Of a DNA stretch of 64,000 bases, positions 40,950-49,824 are shown piece after piece (within the stretch, counting starts at the first letter, position 1; every line of letters starts with the position of its first letter). The stretch spans positions 106,321-170,320 of the forward strand of contig PVNI01000015.1 of assembly GCA_003001795.1 (NCBI GenBank), written 5' to 3'. The stretch comes from Actinomadura viridilutea (lineage in GTDB: Bacteria; Actinomycetota; Actinomycetes; Streptosporangiales; Streptosporangiaceae). Below the pieces are notes generated by a model. That model was not told the origin of the DNA and made no database searches. It saw only the letters and a program-made list of their open reading frames with translations. Made by a program: the position numbers and the translations under genes.

Positions 40950-43145
40950 TCACTTGCCCGGTTCGGGGTCGCGGGGCAGGCCGAGCAGGCGCTCGGCGAT
41001 GATGTTGAGCTGCACCTCGGTGGTTCCGCCGTAGATGGTCATGGCGCGGCTGAACAGCATGGCCCGGCCGATGACGCCGCTTTCGGCCAGCGGCACCTCG
41101 GTGGCGGCCGCCGGGCCCTGCGCCTCCCAGCAGTAGTCGGCGACCTGCTGGTTGAACTGCACGCCCAGCAGCTTGCGCACGCTGGACTCGGCGCCCGGCT
41201 CCAGCCCGTTGAGCTGCTTGAGCGTGGTGCGCAGCCCCAGCAGGTCGATCGACTGGCCCTGCGCGATCAGCCCGCCGACCTCCGCGGCGGCGACCGGGCC
41301 CAGGTCGCGGCCCTCGAAGAACTTCAGCAGCTCGGGCACGCCCATGCCCAGCCCGCCGCCGGTCGACAGCGACACCCGTTCGTTGCTGAGGGTGTTGCGG
41401 GCGACCTGCCAGCCCTTGTTGACCTCGCCGACCACGCAGTCGTCGGGGACGAACACCTCGTCCAGGAACACCTCGTTGAACAGGGCGTCGCCGGTCAGCT
41501 CGCGCAGCGGCCGCACCTGCACGCCCTCGGACTTCATGTTCACCAGGAAATACGTGATGCCGTCGTGCTTGGGGGCGTCCGGGTCGGTGCGGGCCAGGCA
41601 GAAGCCCCACTGCGCGTGCTGGGCCACCGACGTCCAGATCTTCTGGCCGGTCAGCCGCCAGCCGCCCTCGACGCGCTCGGCCCGCATCGACAGCGACGCC
41701 AGGTCGGACCCGGCGCCGGGCTCGCTGAACAGCTGGCACCACACCAGCTCGCCGCGCAGCGTGGGCCGCAGGAACCGCTCCTTCTGCTCCTCGGTGCCGT
41801 AGGCGACCAGCGACGGCACCAGCCACGCGCCGATCATCAGGTTCGGCGGCTTGATCTCGGCGCGCCGCATCTCCTGCTGGATGAGGATCTGCTCGACCGG
41901 TCCCGCGCCCCGCCCCCACGGGCGCGGCAGGTGCGGCGCGGTCCAGCCCTCGTCGCCCATGCGGCGGTCGCGCTCCCGCTTGTCGGCGACGGCGGCCAGC
42001 TCGGCGATCTCGGCGCGGATGCGTTCGCGCAGCGGCTGGGTCTCCTCGTCCAGCTCCAGCTCGACGGGGCGGCGTCCCCCGGCCAGCGCGCGCTCGGCGA
42101 CGACGGCCGCCCACCGCTCGGCCGGGCCCGCCAGCGCCCGCAGCGTCAGGGCGCGGCGCAGGTAGATGTGCGCGTCGTGCTCCCAGGTGAAGCCGATCCC
42201 GCCGAGGATCTGGATGGCGTCGCGGGCCGTCTGCACGGCGGCGTCCAGGGCGATGACGCCGGCGACGGCGGCGGCGAACCCGGCCTCCGCGGCGCCCTCG
42301 TCCAGCGCGCGGGCGCCGTCCCAGACGGCGGCGCGGGCCTGCTCGAGCGCGATCAGCATCCGCGCGGCCTTGTGCTTGACGCCCTGGAACTGGCCGATCG
42401 GGCGGCCGAACTGCTCGCGCACCTTGGCGTACTCGGCGGCGGTGGTCACGCACCAGGACGCGGTCCCGGCGGCCTCGGCGCCCATGAGCACGACGGCCAC
42501 ATCGCGCACATGCCCGCCGGTCAGGCCGTCCAGCACGCGGTCGGCGGGCACCGTCACCCCGTCGGCCTCGACCTTGGCGACCCGGCGGACGCGGTCCAGG
42601 CTCGGCACCGGCGTCACGGTGAGCGCGGCGGCGTCCACCGCGACCCACTCCTCGGCGCCGTCGACGCGCACCGGCAGGACGATCACGTCGGCGAGCGCGG
42701 CGCCCAGCACGGGCTCGGCGGCGCCGGAGACCACCAGCGCGTCGCCGTCGCGGCGGCCGGTGAGCTCCCCGGTGAGGGCGAGCGCCGCCGTGCGGGACCC
42801 GTCGGCCAGCCCGGGCAGCAGCTCGCCGCGGGCCTTGGCGTTGCCGGACGCGTTGATCGCCGCGGCGGCCAGCACGGTCGGCAGGAACGGGCCGGGCGCG
42901 GCGGCGCGGCCCAGCTCCTCCAGGGCCACCGCCAGCTCCAGCAGCCCGTAGCCCTGACCGCCGTGCTCCTCGGGGATGTGCAGGCCGAGCAGCCCTTGAT
43001 CGGCCAGGGACCGCCAGAACCCGGGCCTGGTCTCCTCGTCGGCCTCCAGCGCGTCGCGCACCACCGCCGACGTGACGGCGCGTTCGGCGAACCCGCGCAC
43101 CGACTCGGCGAGTGCCTCATGCTCTTCGGTCAGCCCGATGGCCAT
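40950..43145 (-). CDS. Double-length acyl-CoA dehydrogenase (FadE6/FadE34-type)
   Basis: The 731-residue product consists of two acyl-CoA dehydrogenase modules in tandem. The first (about 1-345) begins M-A-I-G-L-T-E-E-H-E-A-L-A and ends with I-Q-I-L-G-G-I-G-F-T-W-E-H-D; the second (about 370-731) has W-C-Q-L-F-S-E-P-G-A-G-S-D-L-A and ends with I-Y-G-G-T-T-E-V-Q-L-N-I. Mycobacterial enzymes of this length act in fatty acid or sterol side-chain oxidation. Substrate cannot be read from the sequence. No other beta-oxidation gene is adjacent. GGAAGG lies upstream of the ATG. Confidence 0.92.
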   Translation of the reverse strand: MAIGLTEEHEALAESVRGFAERAVTSAVVRDALEADEETRPGFWRSLADQGLLGLHIPEEHGGQGYGLLELAVALEELGRAAAPGPFLPTVLAAAAINASGNAKARGELLPGLADGSRTAALALTGELTGRRDGDALVVSGAAEPVLGAALADVIVLPVRVDGAEEWVAVDAAALTVTPVPSLDRVRRVAKVEADGVTVPADRVLDGLTGGHVRDVAVVLMGAEAAGTASWCVTTAAEYAKVREQFGRPIGQFQGVKHKAARMLIALEQARAAVWDGARALDEGAAEAGFAAAVAGVIALDAAVQTARDAIQILGGIGFTWEHDAHIYLRRALTLRALAGPAERWAAVVAERALAGGRRPVELELDEETQPLRERIRAEIAELAAVADKRERDRRMGDEGWTAPHLPRPWGRGAGPVEQILIQQEMRRAEIKPPNLMIGAWLVPSLVAYGTEEQKERFLRPTLRGELVWCQLFSEPGAGSDLASLSMRAERVEGGWRLTGQKIWTSVAQHAQWGFCLARTDPDAPKHDGITYFLVNMKSEGVQVRPLRELTGDALFNEVFLDEVFVPDDCVVGEVNKGWQVARNTLSNERVSLSTGGGLGMGVPELLKFFEGRDLGPVAAAEVGGLIAQGQSIDLLGLRTTLKQLNGLEPGAESSVRKLLGVQFNQQVADYCWEAQGPAAATEVPLAESGVIGRAMLFSRAMTIYGGTTEVQLNIIAERLLGLPRDPEPGK

Positions 43146-43159
43146 GCGTCACCTTCCCT

Positions 43160-43200
43160 CGGAGCCCTGCAGACTCCGATTCTAGAACACCATTCTGGTG
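43160..43200 (-). promoter_or_regulatory. Promoter and inverted repeats before the acyl-CoA dehydrogenase gene
   Basis: TAGAAT on the minus strand (43179-43184) is a strong -10 box. It overlaps the palindrome TTCTAGAA and lies within an AGAA-N5-TTCT inverted repeat (43184-43196), an arrangement like TetR-type fatty-acid operators. A leader hairpin (CGGAG/CTCCG, 43160-43178) follows. The regulator is not encoded nearby. Confidence 0.4.
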
Positions 43201-43249
43201 ACGCGGGTCGGAAAGCGAGCGACCTCGCCGAGCCCGCCGCCGAGGGGTG

Positions 43250-44437
43250 TCACAACACCTGTCGCGCCCCCGCGAGGCGGGTGTAGATGCCCGCGAGCTG
43301 GTCGACGGCGTCGTCCTCGGTCGGCAGCGACGTGGCGCGCTGCGCGGCCGCCGCGCCCAGCCGCACGGCCAGGGCGGGGTCGTCCAGCACCCGGGACACG
43401 GCCCGTTCCAGAGCGGCGGCGTCGCCCGGCGGCACCAGGATCGCCGCCTCCGCCCGCCCGCCGTCCGCGCCGCCGACCATGCCGGGGATGCCGCCGACGC
43501 GCGTGGCCACCAGGGGACGCCCCGCCCGCAGGATCTCCTGGACGATCAGCGGCTGCCCCTCCCACACGCTCGGCACCACCGCCACGTCGGCCGCCGCCAG
43601 CAGGGCCGGGACGTCGGACCGCTGCCCCAGCAGCCGCACCGGCAGCCCTTCCGCCTCGATCCGCGCGCGCAGCCCGTCCTCCAGCGGCCCGGCGCCCGCG
43701 ATCGCCACCAGCGGCGGCGGGGTGCGGCGCGCCCATCCCGCGGCGGCGTCCAGCAGGGTCGGCAGGCCCTTCTGCTCGGCCAGCCGCGCGACCACGACGA
43801 TCAGCGGCCGCTCCTCCACGCCCAGCTCGGCCCGCAGCAGGGGGCGCGCCTCGGGGCCGGGCGGGGTCCGCGGCGCCGGCGCGGGCACCAGCGCGTGCCC
43901 CACCGACCGCGCGCCGAGCGCGCGCATCCGCTCCTCCAGGTCGGGCGAGACGCCCAGCACCATGGCGGCGCCCTTGGCGACGACGCGTTCCAGCGCCCCG
44001 TACACCGCGGCCGTCCTCCCGCCCGCGATCACCGCGTTGTGCAGGGTGACGACGACGGGCGGCCCTTCCTGCGCGAACCGCAGCGGCCCGGGGGCGACGC
44101 GCGCGCAGGCCGCCACGGTCAGACCGCCCGCCCGCAGACCGTGCGCGTGGACGACGTCGGCGTCCCGCAGCAGCGCGCGCAGCCGCGCCACGGCGCGCAC
44201 GTCGTGCACCGGGCGGGGCCGGTCGGCGATGTCGACGGCGGCGAACCGCGCCCCGGCCGCGCCGAACCCGAACCGCTCCTCCGTCGACGGCGGTCCGCAC
44301 ACCGCGACGCGGGCGCCGCGCGCGGCCAGCCCGGCGGCCACCGACCGCACGTGCCGTCCCACGCCGCCCGCGCTGGTGGCCAGCACCAGCGCCACCCGCA
44401 GCCCGTCCAGCTTCGCCTCGCCGATCTCGTCAGTCAT
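43250..44437 (-). CDS. Glycosyltransferase family 4 protein
   Basis: The 395-residue protein is a GT-B glycosyltransferase: an N-terminal domain with T-S-A-G-G-V-G-R-H-V near 22-31 and V-V-H-A-H-G-L-R-A, and a C-terminal GT4 domain with V-A-R-L-A-E-Q-K-G-L, then P-S-V-W-E-G-Q-P-L-I-V-Q-E-I-L, the family's E-x7-E region. It transfers a nucleotide sugar to an unknown acceptor. It overlaps murJ by 4 bp, which suggests a cell-envelope glycan or lipid-linked acceptor. Confidence 0.9.
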   Translation of the reverse strand: MTDEIGEAKLDGLRVALVLATSAGGVGRHVRSVAAGLAARGARVAVCGPPSTEERFGFGAAGARFAAVDIADRPRPVHDVRAVARLRALLRDADVVHAHGLRAGGLTVAACARVAPGPLRFAQEGPPVVVTLHNAVIAGGRTAAVYGALERVVAKGAAMVLGVSPDLEERMRALGARSVGHALVPAPAPRTPPGPEARPLLRAELGVEERPLIVVVARLAEQKGLPTLLDAAAGWARRTPPPLVAIAGAGPLEDGLRARIEAEGLPVRLLGQRSDVPALLAAADVAVVPSVWEGQPLIVQEILRAGRPLVATRVGGIPGMVGGADGGRAEAAILVPPGDAAALERAVSRVLDDPALAVRLGAAAAQRATSLPTEDDAVDQLAGIYTRLAGARQVL

Positions 44438-46074
44438 CCTCGCGTGACCTTCCGGGTGAGGACGGCCCGCAGGTCACGGCCGTCGACCACGAACGCGATC
44501 ATCAAGAACACCACTCCCGCGGCCGCCGCGGCCAGCACCGCGGCGCCGACGCTCCACACCTGCCCGCCCGCGCCGAGCAGCGCGGCGACGGCGTACCCGG
44601 CGGCGCCGCCCCCGGCGCCCGCGGCGAGCCCGGCGGCGAGCGCGCGCGGCACGCCCCGCGCCGCCGCGCGTCCCCGCGCCTTCAGCAGCGCGGCCAGCAG
44701 CAGCGCCCCGGCCACGGTCATCCCGGCCGCGTTGCCCAGGCCCAGCGCCGCCACCACCCACGGCCGCTCCACGACCAGCACCAGCGCCACGTCGACCGCC
44801 ATCACCAGCACCCACCCGGCGACGGTCGCCAGCGCGCCGACCCGTCCGCGGCGGCAGGCGAACAGCACCCGTCCCAGGTGCGCCACCAGGCCGTACCCCA
44901 GCAGGCCCGGCGCGAAGGCCAGCACCGCGCGCGCCAGCACCTCCTGCTGGTCGGCGCGGCCCGGGTTGAACACCGCGGACGCGGGCAGCGCCACCGCCGC
45001 CAGCACCGCCGCGCCCGCGCACGACACCAGGATCACCGCGCGGGTGGTGGCCGCCGTGATCCGGTCGAACTCGGCCGCGTCGCCGTCGTCCGCCCGCGCC
45101 GACAGCCTCGGGAACGCGCTGGTGGCGATCGGCACGGCGAGGATCGCCCAGGGCAGCAGGTAGATGGCCCAGGCGTACTGGTAGTTCGCCAGCGCCCCGT
45201 CGGTGCCCTCGTAGCTGAGCCGCACGACGAGCAGCGCCGACAGCTGCTGCGCCACCACCGTGGCCAGCCCCGCCGCCGCCAGCCGCCGCACCTGCGGCGC
45301 GACCCCGTCGGGGAAGCGCAGGGCGGGCCGCAGCCCGAGCCGCATCCGCCGGACCGCGATCCCGGCGGTGGCGGCCATGGCCGCGCCGCCGCAGGCGGTG
45401 CCGACCGCCAGGGTCAGCTCCGCCGACGCCGGCAGGTGCGCCAGGTCGTTCTCGAAGCCGCGGCCCAGCGGCGCGTACGCCAGGTAGGCGCCGATCACCA
45501 CCAGGCTCGACATCAGCGGCGCCAGGGCGGGCGCGACGAACCGCTTGTGCGACTGCAGCACCCCGTACAGCACCACCGCCAGCCCGTACATCACCATCTG
45601 CGACGACATGATCGCGAGCATGTCCGCGCCGACGGCCACGACCCCGGACCGCGCGCAGCCCTGCAGGTCGGCGCCGACCATCAGGTGCATGATCGGCCGG
45701 GACAGCAGCGCCATCGCCAGGGCCAGCGGCGCCATCGCGAGCACGATCCAGGTGACCAGCGCCGAGGCGATGCGGCGGACCTGCTCGCGGTCGCCGCGTT
45801 CGGCCGGGCCCGCCAGCACCGGCACCACCATGCTGGCCAGCGCCCCGCCCGCGACGATCTCGTAGACGATGCTGGGCAGCTGGGTGGCGGTGAAGTACGC
45901 CTGGCTCAGGCAGGACGTGGTGACCGTCTGGGAGAAGGCGTAGGTGCGGCCGAACCCCGCCAGCCGGGACAGCACGGTGATGACGCCGATGACGACGGCG
46001 GCGCCCGCCAGGCCGCCGGTGAGGCGGCGCAGCGGCGAGGTCGCGGTGTCGGGTGCCGGTGGGGTCTGTGTCAC
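44434..46074 (-). CDS. murJ: MurJ/MviN-family lipid flippase
   Basis: The 546-residue integral membrane protein has about 14 hydrophobic segments and the MviN signature near the N-terminus (S-R-L-A-G-F-G-R, then L-P-S-I-V-Y-E-I-V-A-G-G-A-L). It exports lipid-linked cell-wall precursors in the MOP superfamily. Actinobacteria usually have another, longer MurJ near the parA-trxB region, so this may be a second, specialised flippase. The start is GTG. Overlap with the GT4 gene and an MraY/WecA-like gene upstream suggest a common lipid-linked glycan. Confidence 0.86.
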   Translation of the reverse strand: MTQTPPAPDTATSPLRRLTGGLAGAAVVIGVITVLSRLAGFGRTYAFSQTVTTSCLSQAYFTATQLPSIVYEIVAGGALASMVVPVLAGPAERGDREQVRRIASALVTWIVLAMAPLALAMALLSRPIMHLMVGADLQGCARSGVVAVGADMLAIMSSQMVMYGLAVVLYGVLQSHKRFVAPALAPLMSSLVVIGAYLAYAPLGRGFENDLAHLPASAELTLAVGTACGGAAMAATAGIAVRRMRLGLRPALRFPDGVAPQVRRLAAAGLATVVAQQLSALLVVRLSYEGTDGALANYQYAWAIYLLPWAILAVPIATSAFPRLSARADDGDAAEFDRITAATTRAVILVSCAGAAVLAAVALPASAVFNPGRADQQEVLARAVLAFAPGLLGYGLVAHLGRVLFACRRGRVGALATVAGWVLVMAVDVALVLVVERPWVVAALGLGNAAGMTVAGALLLAALLKARGRAAARGVPRALAAGLAAGAGGGAAGYAVAALLGAGGQVWSVGAAVLAAAAAGVVFLMIAFVVDGRDLRAVLTRKVTRG

Positions 46075-46198
46075 GTCTGTCCGGGAGCGCCCAGGGGGTG
46101 CGGCGGGGTGCGCGAGCGCGAGTCGTCGTCGGAGGCGGGATCGGGGCGGTGCGGCGGACGCGCCGTCCCGTCCGGGCCGTGACGGCGCGCCGCGCGGG

Positions 46199-47176
46199 TC
46201 AGGGCGTCGGGTCGGCCGCGCGGGCCGCCTCGTCGGCGGGACCGGCCTGCGCGGGCACCGAGCCGTTCGCCGACGGCGCGGCCGGCGGCGCGGCGGCCGG
46301 GCGGCGGCCGAGCATGTCGAGCCAGTGCAGCGGCGGCGTCCGCTGGATCACCTTGGTGAAGCTGACGAACTCGCTGGCGACGTTGAGCCCGGCCACCCCG
46401 GCCAGCGCGGCCAGCCGCGGGCCGCGGCCCAGGCGGGTGGCGGCCAGGCCGAGCAGGGCGCCCAGCGCGTTGGCGCCGGTGTCGCCGAGCATGGCGCGCT
46501 CCCCCAGGTCTTCGGGCAGCAGCGCGACCGCGGCGCCCAGCGGCGCGGCCGCCACGGCGCGCGAGCCGGTCATCGCCAGCGGCGCCCCGGTGAGCAGGCC
46601 GACCTTGATGGCGCGGCCGGGACGCAGGTCGAACAGGTTCATCAGGTTGGCCGAGCCCGCGATGAGCGCCCCGTTGACCAGGGTGTCGACCGCGCGCCCG
46701 GTGCGGGTGGGCGCGGACGAGCCCGCGATCGCGGCGGCGGCGAGCCCGGTGGCGCCGATGCCGAGGATCTTCACCGCGCCGCTGGTGACCTCGCCGCGCG
46801 CCAGCGCGCCCAGGTGCCCCTTGAACCCGCGCGAGGACGTGGTGCCCGCCACGTCGTCGTAGCCGCCGAGGACGCCCGAGGCCGTGCCCGCCAGCAGGGC
46901 GGCGGCGCGCATCCGGCCGTCCAGCCCCGGGGTGAGCAGCCCGCCCGCGGCGGCGCCCGCGACGAACGCCGGGCCTTCCAGCAGGGTGACCGGTTCCCCG
47001 CGGTGGTTGGTGCGGCCCCACACCTCCTCGCCGGGCTTGCCGCCCAGGCCCGGGGGCCGCCGGGTCGCGGCCGCGTACGCGGCGCGCGCGGCGACGGCGC
47101 CCAGCGCGGCGCCCGCCAGCGCGCGGGCGGCCGCGCGGAGCGTCCCGCCGGGGGCGCGGCGTGTCGTCGGTGTCAT
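46199..47176 (-). CDS. MraY/WecA-like phosphosugar transferase family membrane protein
   Basis: The 325-residue hydrophobic protein keeps core motifs of the polyprenyl-phosphate N-acetylhexosamine-1-phosphate transferases: G-G-Y-D-D near 114-118, N-L-M-N-L-F-D-L-R-P-G-R near 188-199 and G-D-T-G-A-N-A-L-G near 242-250. The triple-His motif of true MraY is missing; a single His is in P-P-L-H-W near the C-terminus. It may be a lipid-linked sugar primer or an inactive relative. ATG 47176 is chosen over TTG 47206. It lies between the MctB-like gene and murJ on the same strand. Confidence 0.75.
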   Translation of the reverse strand: MTPTTRRAPGGTLRAAARALAGAALGAVAARAAYAAATRRPPGLGGKPGEEVWGRTNHRGEPVTLLEGPAFVAGAAAGGLLTPGLDGRMRAAALLAGTASGVLGGYDDVAGTTSSRGFKGHLGALARGEVTSGAVKILGIGATGLAAAAIAGSSAPTRTGRAVDTLVNGALIAGSANLMNLFDLRPGRAIKVGLLTGAPLAMTGSRAVAAAPLGAAVALLPEDLGERAMLGDTGANALGALLGLAATRLGRGPRLAALAGVAGLNVASEFVSFTKVIQRTPPLHWLDMLGRRPAAAPPAAPSANGSVPAQAGPADEAARAADPTP

Positions 47177-47223
47177 GGCAGTGGGGCTCTTCTCACTCGG
47201 GGTCAATGGGGCTCACCCGTTCC

Positions 47224-48177
47224 TCACCCGCTCTTGCTCGCGGAGGGCACCGGGGAGGGCAGGTAGCCGCTCACGCCCGACCCGGTCCCGTACTGGCCGG
47301 ACTTGCCGGCGATCTCGTTCTGCAGCGCCAGCACCGCCACCACCCGGCCGGACGCGGTGTCGACCATGTCGATCGACGAGACGTTCTTGCGGACGTCGGA
47401 GTCGCGCAGCGCGGCGATCAGCCCGCCCTCCTGGGCGGCGGTGGACGGCCCGCCGACCACGGCGCCGCGGCCCGCGCCGTCCAGCGCGGCCGCCAGCGAG
47501 ATCAGCGCCCGGTTGTCGGCGTCGGCGCCCTCGTACTGGTACGGGGTGGACGGCGCGACGACGACGGCGAGGGTGGCGTGCTGGCCGGGCCGGCCGGTGG
47601 TGGTCAGGTAGCCGGCCTGCCGGAACGCGTTGAGCACGGCGCCGCCCTCGGTGTCCTCGCGGCCGCTGCGGGCCGGGTCCCGGGTGACCAGGGCGCTGGC
47701 CAGCACGGCGCCGGCCCGGTCGTAGGGACCCCCGTCGGGCGCCGCGGCGGCCTCGGGCCGCAGCTGGGCGGCCAGCTCGTCGACGGTGCCGACCTGGTCG
47801 TCGTCCAGGAACTTCTTCTGGATGGTGACCCGGCCGGTGACGGTGGCGCCCGCGGCCTTGGCGAGCTCGCCGAGCTGCTCGATGCTGTCGTTGCTGGCGC
47901 CGGGGGTCTCGACGAGCACCACCGACTGGCCCTTGAGCCGGTCGGCGACCAGCTCGGCGGCGAGCGTCTGGGCGAACTGCTCCTCGCCGTCGCGCTGGGC
48001 CTCCAGCCGGCGCTGCTCCTGGCGCAGCTGCTGGCTGTTGCGGGCCGCGTCGCTCGCCTGCTTCTTCAGCTCGGCGGTCACCGACTGCGACAGCGTGGTC
48101 GAGCCCAGGATGATGCCGAGCGCCAGCGCCAGGAACACGGCGACGATGGAGACGAGGTGGTAGCGGAAATCGATCAC
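47224..48177 (-). CDS. MctB-family (copper transporter) membrane-anchored protein
   Basis: The 317-residue protein starts with I-D-F-R-Y-H-L-V-S-I-V-A-V-F-L-A-L-A-L-G-I, the diagnostic N-terminal anchor of the MctB family (PF11382), then a coiled-coil region (about 35-70, rich in Q, R and E) and a globular domain. The mycobacterial homologue affects copper resistance; a transport role is not proven for the family. The GTG start overlaps the steA stop by 4 bp, as is usual in actinobacteria, suggesting a joint envelope function. Confidence 0.88.
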   Translation of the reverse strand: MIDFRYHLVSIVAVFLALALGIILGSTTLSQSVTAELKKQASDAARNSQQLRQEQRRLEAQRDGEEQFAQTLAAELVADRLKGQSVVLVETPGASNDSIEQLGELAKAAGATVTGRVTIQKKFLDDDQVGTVDELAAQLRPEAAAAPDGGPYDRAGAVLASALVTRDPARSGREDTEGGAVLNAFRQAGYLTTTGRPGQHATLAVVVAPSTPYQYEGADADNRALISLAAALDGAGRGAVVGGPSTAAQEGGLIAALRDSDVRKNVSSIDMVDTASGRVVAVLALQNEIAGKSGQYGTGSGVSGYLPSPVPSASKSG

Positions 48178-49409
48178 GTGAACAGTCCGGTCAGCCAGAA
48201 GAGGAACGCGTGCCAGCGGTCGGCCAGCAGGGGACGGATGATCTCCCCGGCCGGCGACATGATCACGGCGGTGGTCATGGCGATGAACGCCCCCAGCACC
48301 AGGAACAGCAGCGAGGAGGTGGAGATGCGGCTGCGGTACAGGCGGCTGACGCCCTTGGCGTCCACCAGCTTGCTGCCCAGCCGCAGCCGGGTCAGCCACG
48401 TGCTGGCCATCCCGGCGCGGCCCTTGTCCAGGAACTCCACCATGTTGGCGTGCGTGCCGACCGCCACGATCAGCGAGGCGCCCTTGTCGTCGGCCAGCAG
48501 CATGGCGATGTCCTCGCTGGTGGCGGTGGCGGGGAACACCACCGCGTCGCGGCCGAGCTCGGTGACCCGCTTGAGGCCGGGCGCGCGGCCGTCCCGGTAG
48601 GCGTGCACGACGATCTCCGCGCCGCAGGTCAGCGCCTCGTCGGACACCGAGTCCATGTCCCCGACGATCATGTCGGGCCGGTAGCCGGCCTCCAGCAGCG
48701 CGTCGGCGCCGCCGTCCACCCCGATGAGCACCGGACGGTACTCGCGGATGTAGGGACGCAGCGTGGCGAGGTCCTCGCGGTAGTGGTAGCCGCGCACCAC
48801 GATCAGCGCGTGCCGCCCCTCGATCGGGGTCTTGACGTCGGGCACGCCGACCCCGTCGATGAGCAGGTCGCGTTCGCGCCGCATGTACTCCATGGTGTTG
48901 GCGGCGAACGCCTCCAGCTGGTGCGCCAGGCCCGCCTTGGCCTCGACCATCGCGGCCTCGACGGTCTCGGCGGTCTGCACGGTGCCCTTGGCGATCACTT
49001 CGTCGCCGCGGTACACCACGGCGTCCTCGACCCGCACCCGCTCGCCCTCGCGCAGCTTGGCGAAGATCTCCGGGCCGACGTCGTCGATCAGCGGGATGCC
49101 CGCCTCCACCAGGATCTGCGGCCCCATGTTCGGGTAGCGGCCGGAGATGCTGGGCGCCACGTTGACGACCGCGGCCACCCCGCACGACACCAGGGCCTCC
49201 GCGCTGACCCGGTCCAGGTCGACGTGGTCGATCACGGCGACCTCGCCGGGCTGCAGCCGCTTGGTGAGGTTCTTGGTGCGGCGGTCGAGCCGGGCGACGC
49301 CGCCGACCCCGGCGCGGTCGTCCTCGCGCCCGCGGCCCAGGGCGAGCACGCGCCGCGGCAGCCGCTGGGACAGCCGGACGCGGCGCGCGGTGGTCGGAGA
49401 GTCGTTCAT
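48174..49409 (-). CDS. steA: Cytokinetic ring protein SteA-like
   Basis: The 411-residue product matches SteA: an N-terminal thiamin-pyrophosphokinase-like region with G-V-D-G-G-A-D-A-L and I-V-G-D-M-D-S-V-S-D near 230-260, and one or two membrane segments at the C-terminus (about 370-410). In corynebacteria SteA and SteB act in septal wall synthesis. The downstream MctB-like protein takes the position of SteB. A 10-bp inverted repeat lies just upstream. Confidence 0.88.
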   Translation of the reverse strand: MNDSPTTARRVRLSQRLPRRVLALGRGREDDRAGVGGVARLDRRTKNLTKRLQPGEVAVIDHVDLDRVSAEALVSCGVAAVVNVAPSISGRYPNMGPQILVEAGIPLIDDVGPEIFAKLREGERVRVEDAVVYRGDEVIAKGTVQTAETVEAAMVEAKAGLAHQLEAFAANTMEYMRRERDLLIDGVGVPDVKTPIEGRHALIVVRGYHYREDLATLRPYIREYRPVLIGVDGGADALLEAGYRPDMIVGDMDSVSDEALTCGAEIVVHAYRDGRAPGLKRVTELGRDAVVFPATATSEDIAMLLADDKGASLIVAVGTHANMVEFLDKGRAGMASTWLTRLRLGSKLVDAKGVSRLYRSRISTSSLLFLVLGAFIAMTTAVIMSPAGEIIRPLLADRWHAFLFWLTGLFT

Positions 49410-49824
49410 CGCAAGACATCCTGCCAGAGCACGGGAACCGACACCTGTAACGACAAGCGTCCGATCGTGTCGGTTCGTTCACCGTCCGCGTTCACCGCCG
49501 CGTTCCGCCGCGCCGGACCGCGGACGACCGCCGGGGCGCCGCCGGGCGCGTCCTCCCGCGGACCGCGCCCGCGAACGCGCCGCTCGTCAGGCGCGCGGCG
49601 CGCCTTCGCGCACCCCGCGTCCAGTGCGCAGACTACTCGATCACCGCGACGGTGCCACGCCGATCACCTGCGAATTACCCGGAAAAACCGGACGACACGC
49701 ATGAACATCATGTGCCGCGGTGAACCACTGCCGTCCGCGCGTGTCTCGGACGAACCGCATCAAAGGCGAGCAGAACCGCGGTGGAACCAGCTCAGAAGGG
49801 TGCGGTGGCGTTGCCGGGTGCGGC
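49410..49824. other. 415-bp gap between recN and steA, with an inverted repeat at 49435-49476
   Basis: GAACCGACAC (49435-49444) and GTGTCGGTTC (49467-49476) form a perfect 10-bp inverted repeat with a 22-base loop, 26 bases upstream of steA. It could be an operator or a leader hairpin. The remainder up to 49824 is less GC-rich than average in places (49680-49790) but shows no convincing gene; one short frame starting at 49701 runs antisense into recN and is not supported. Confidence 0.5.
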
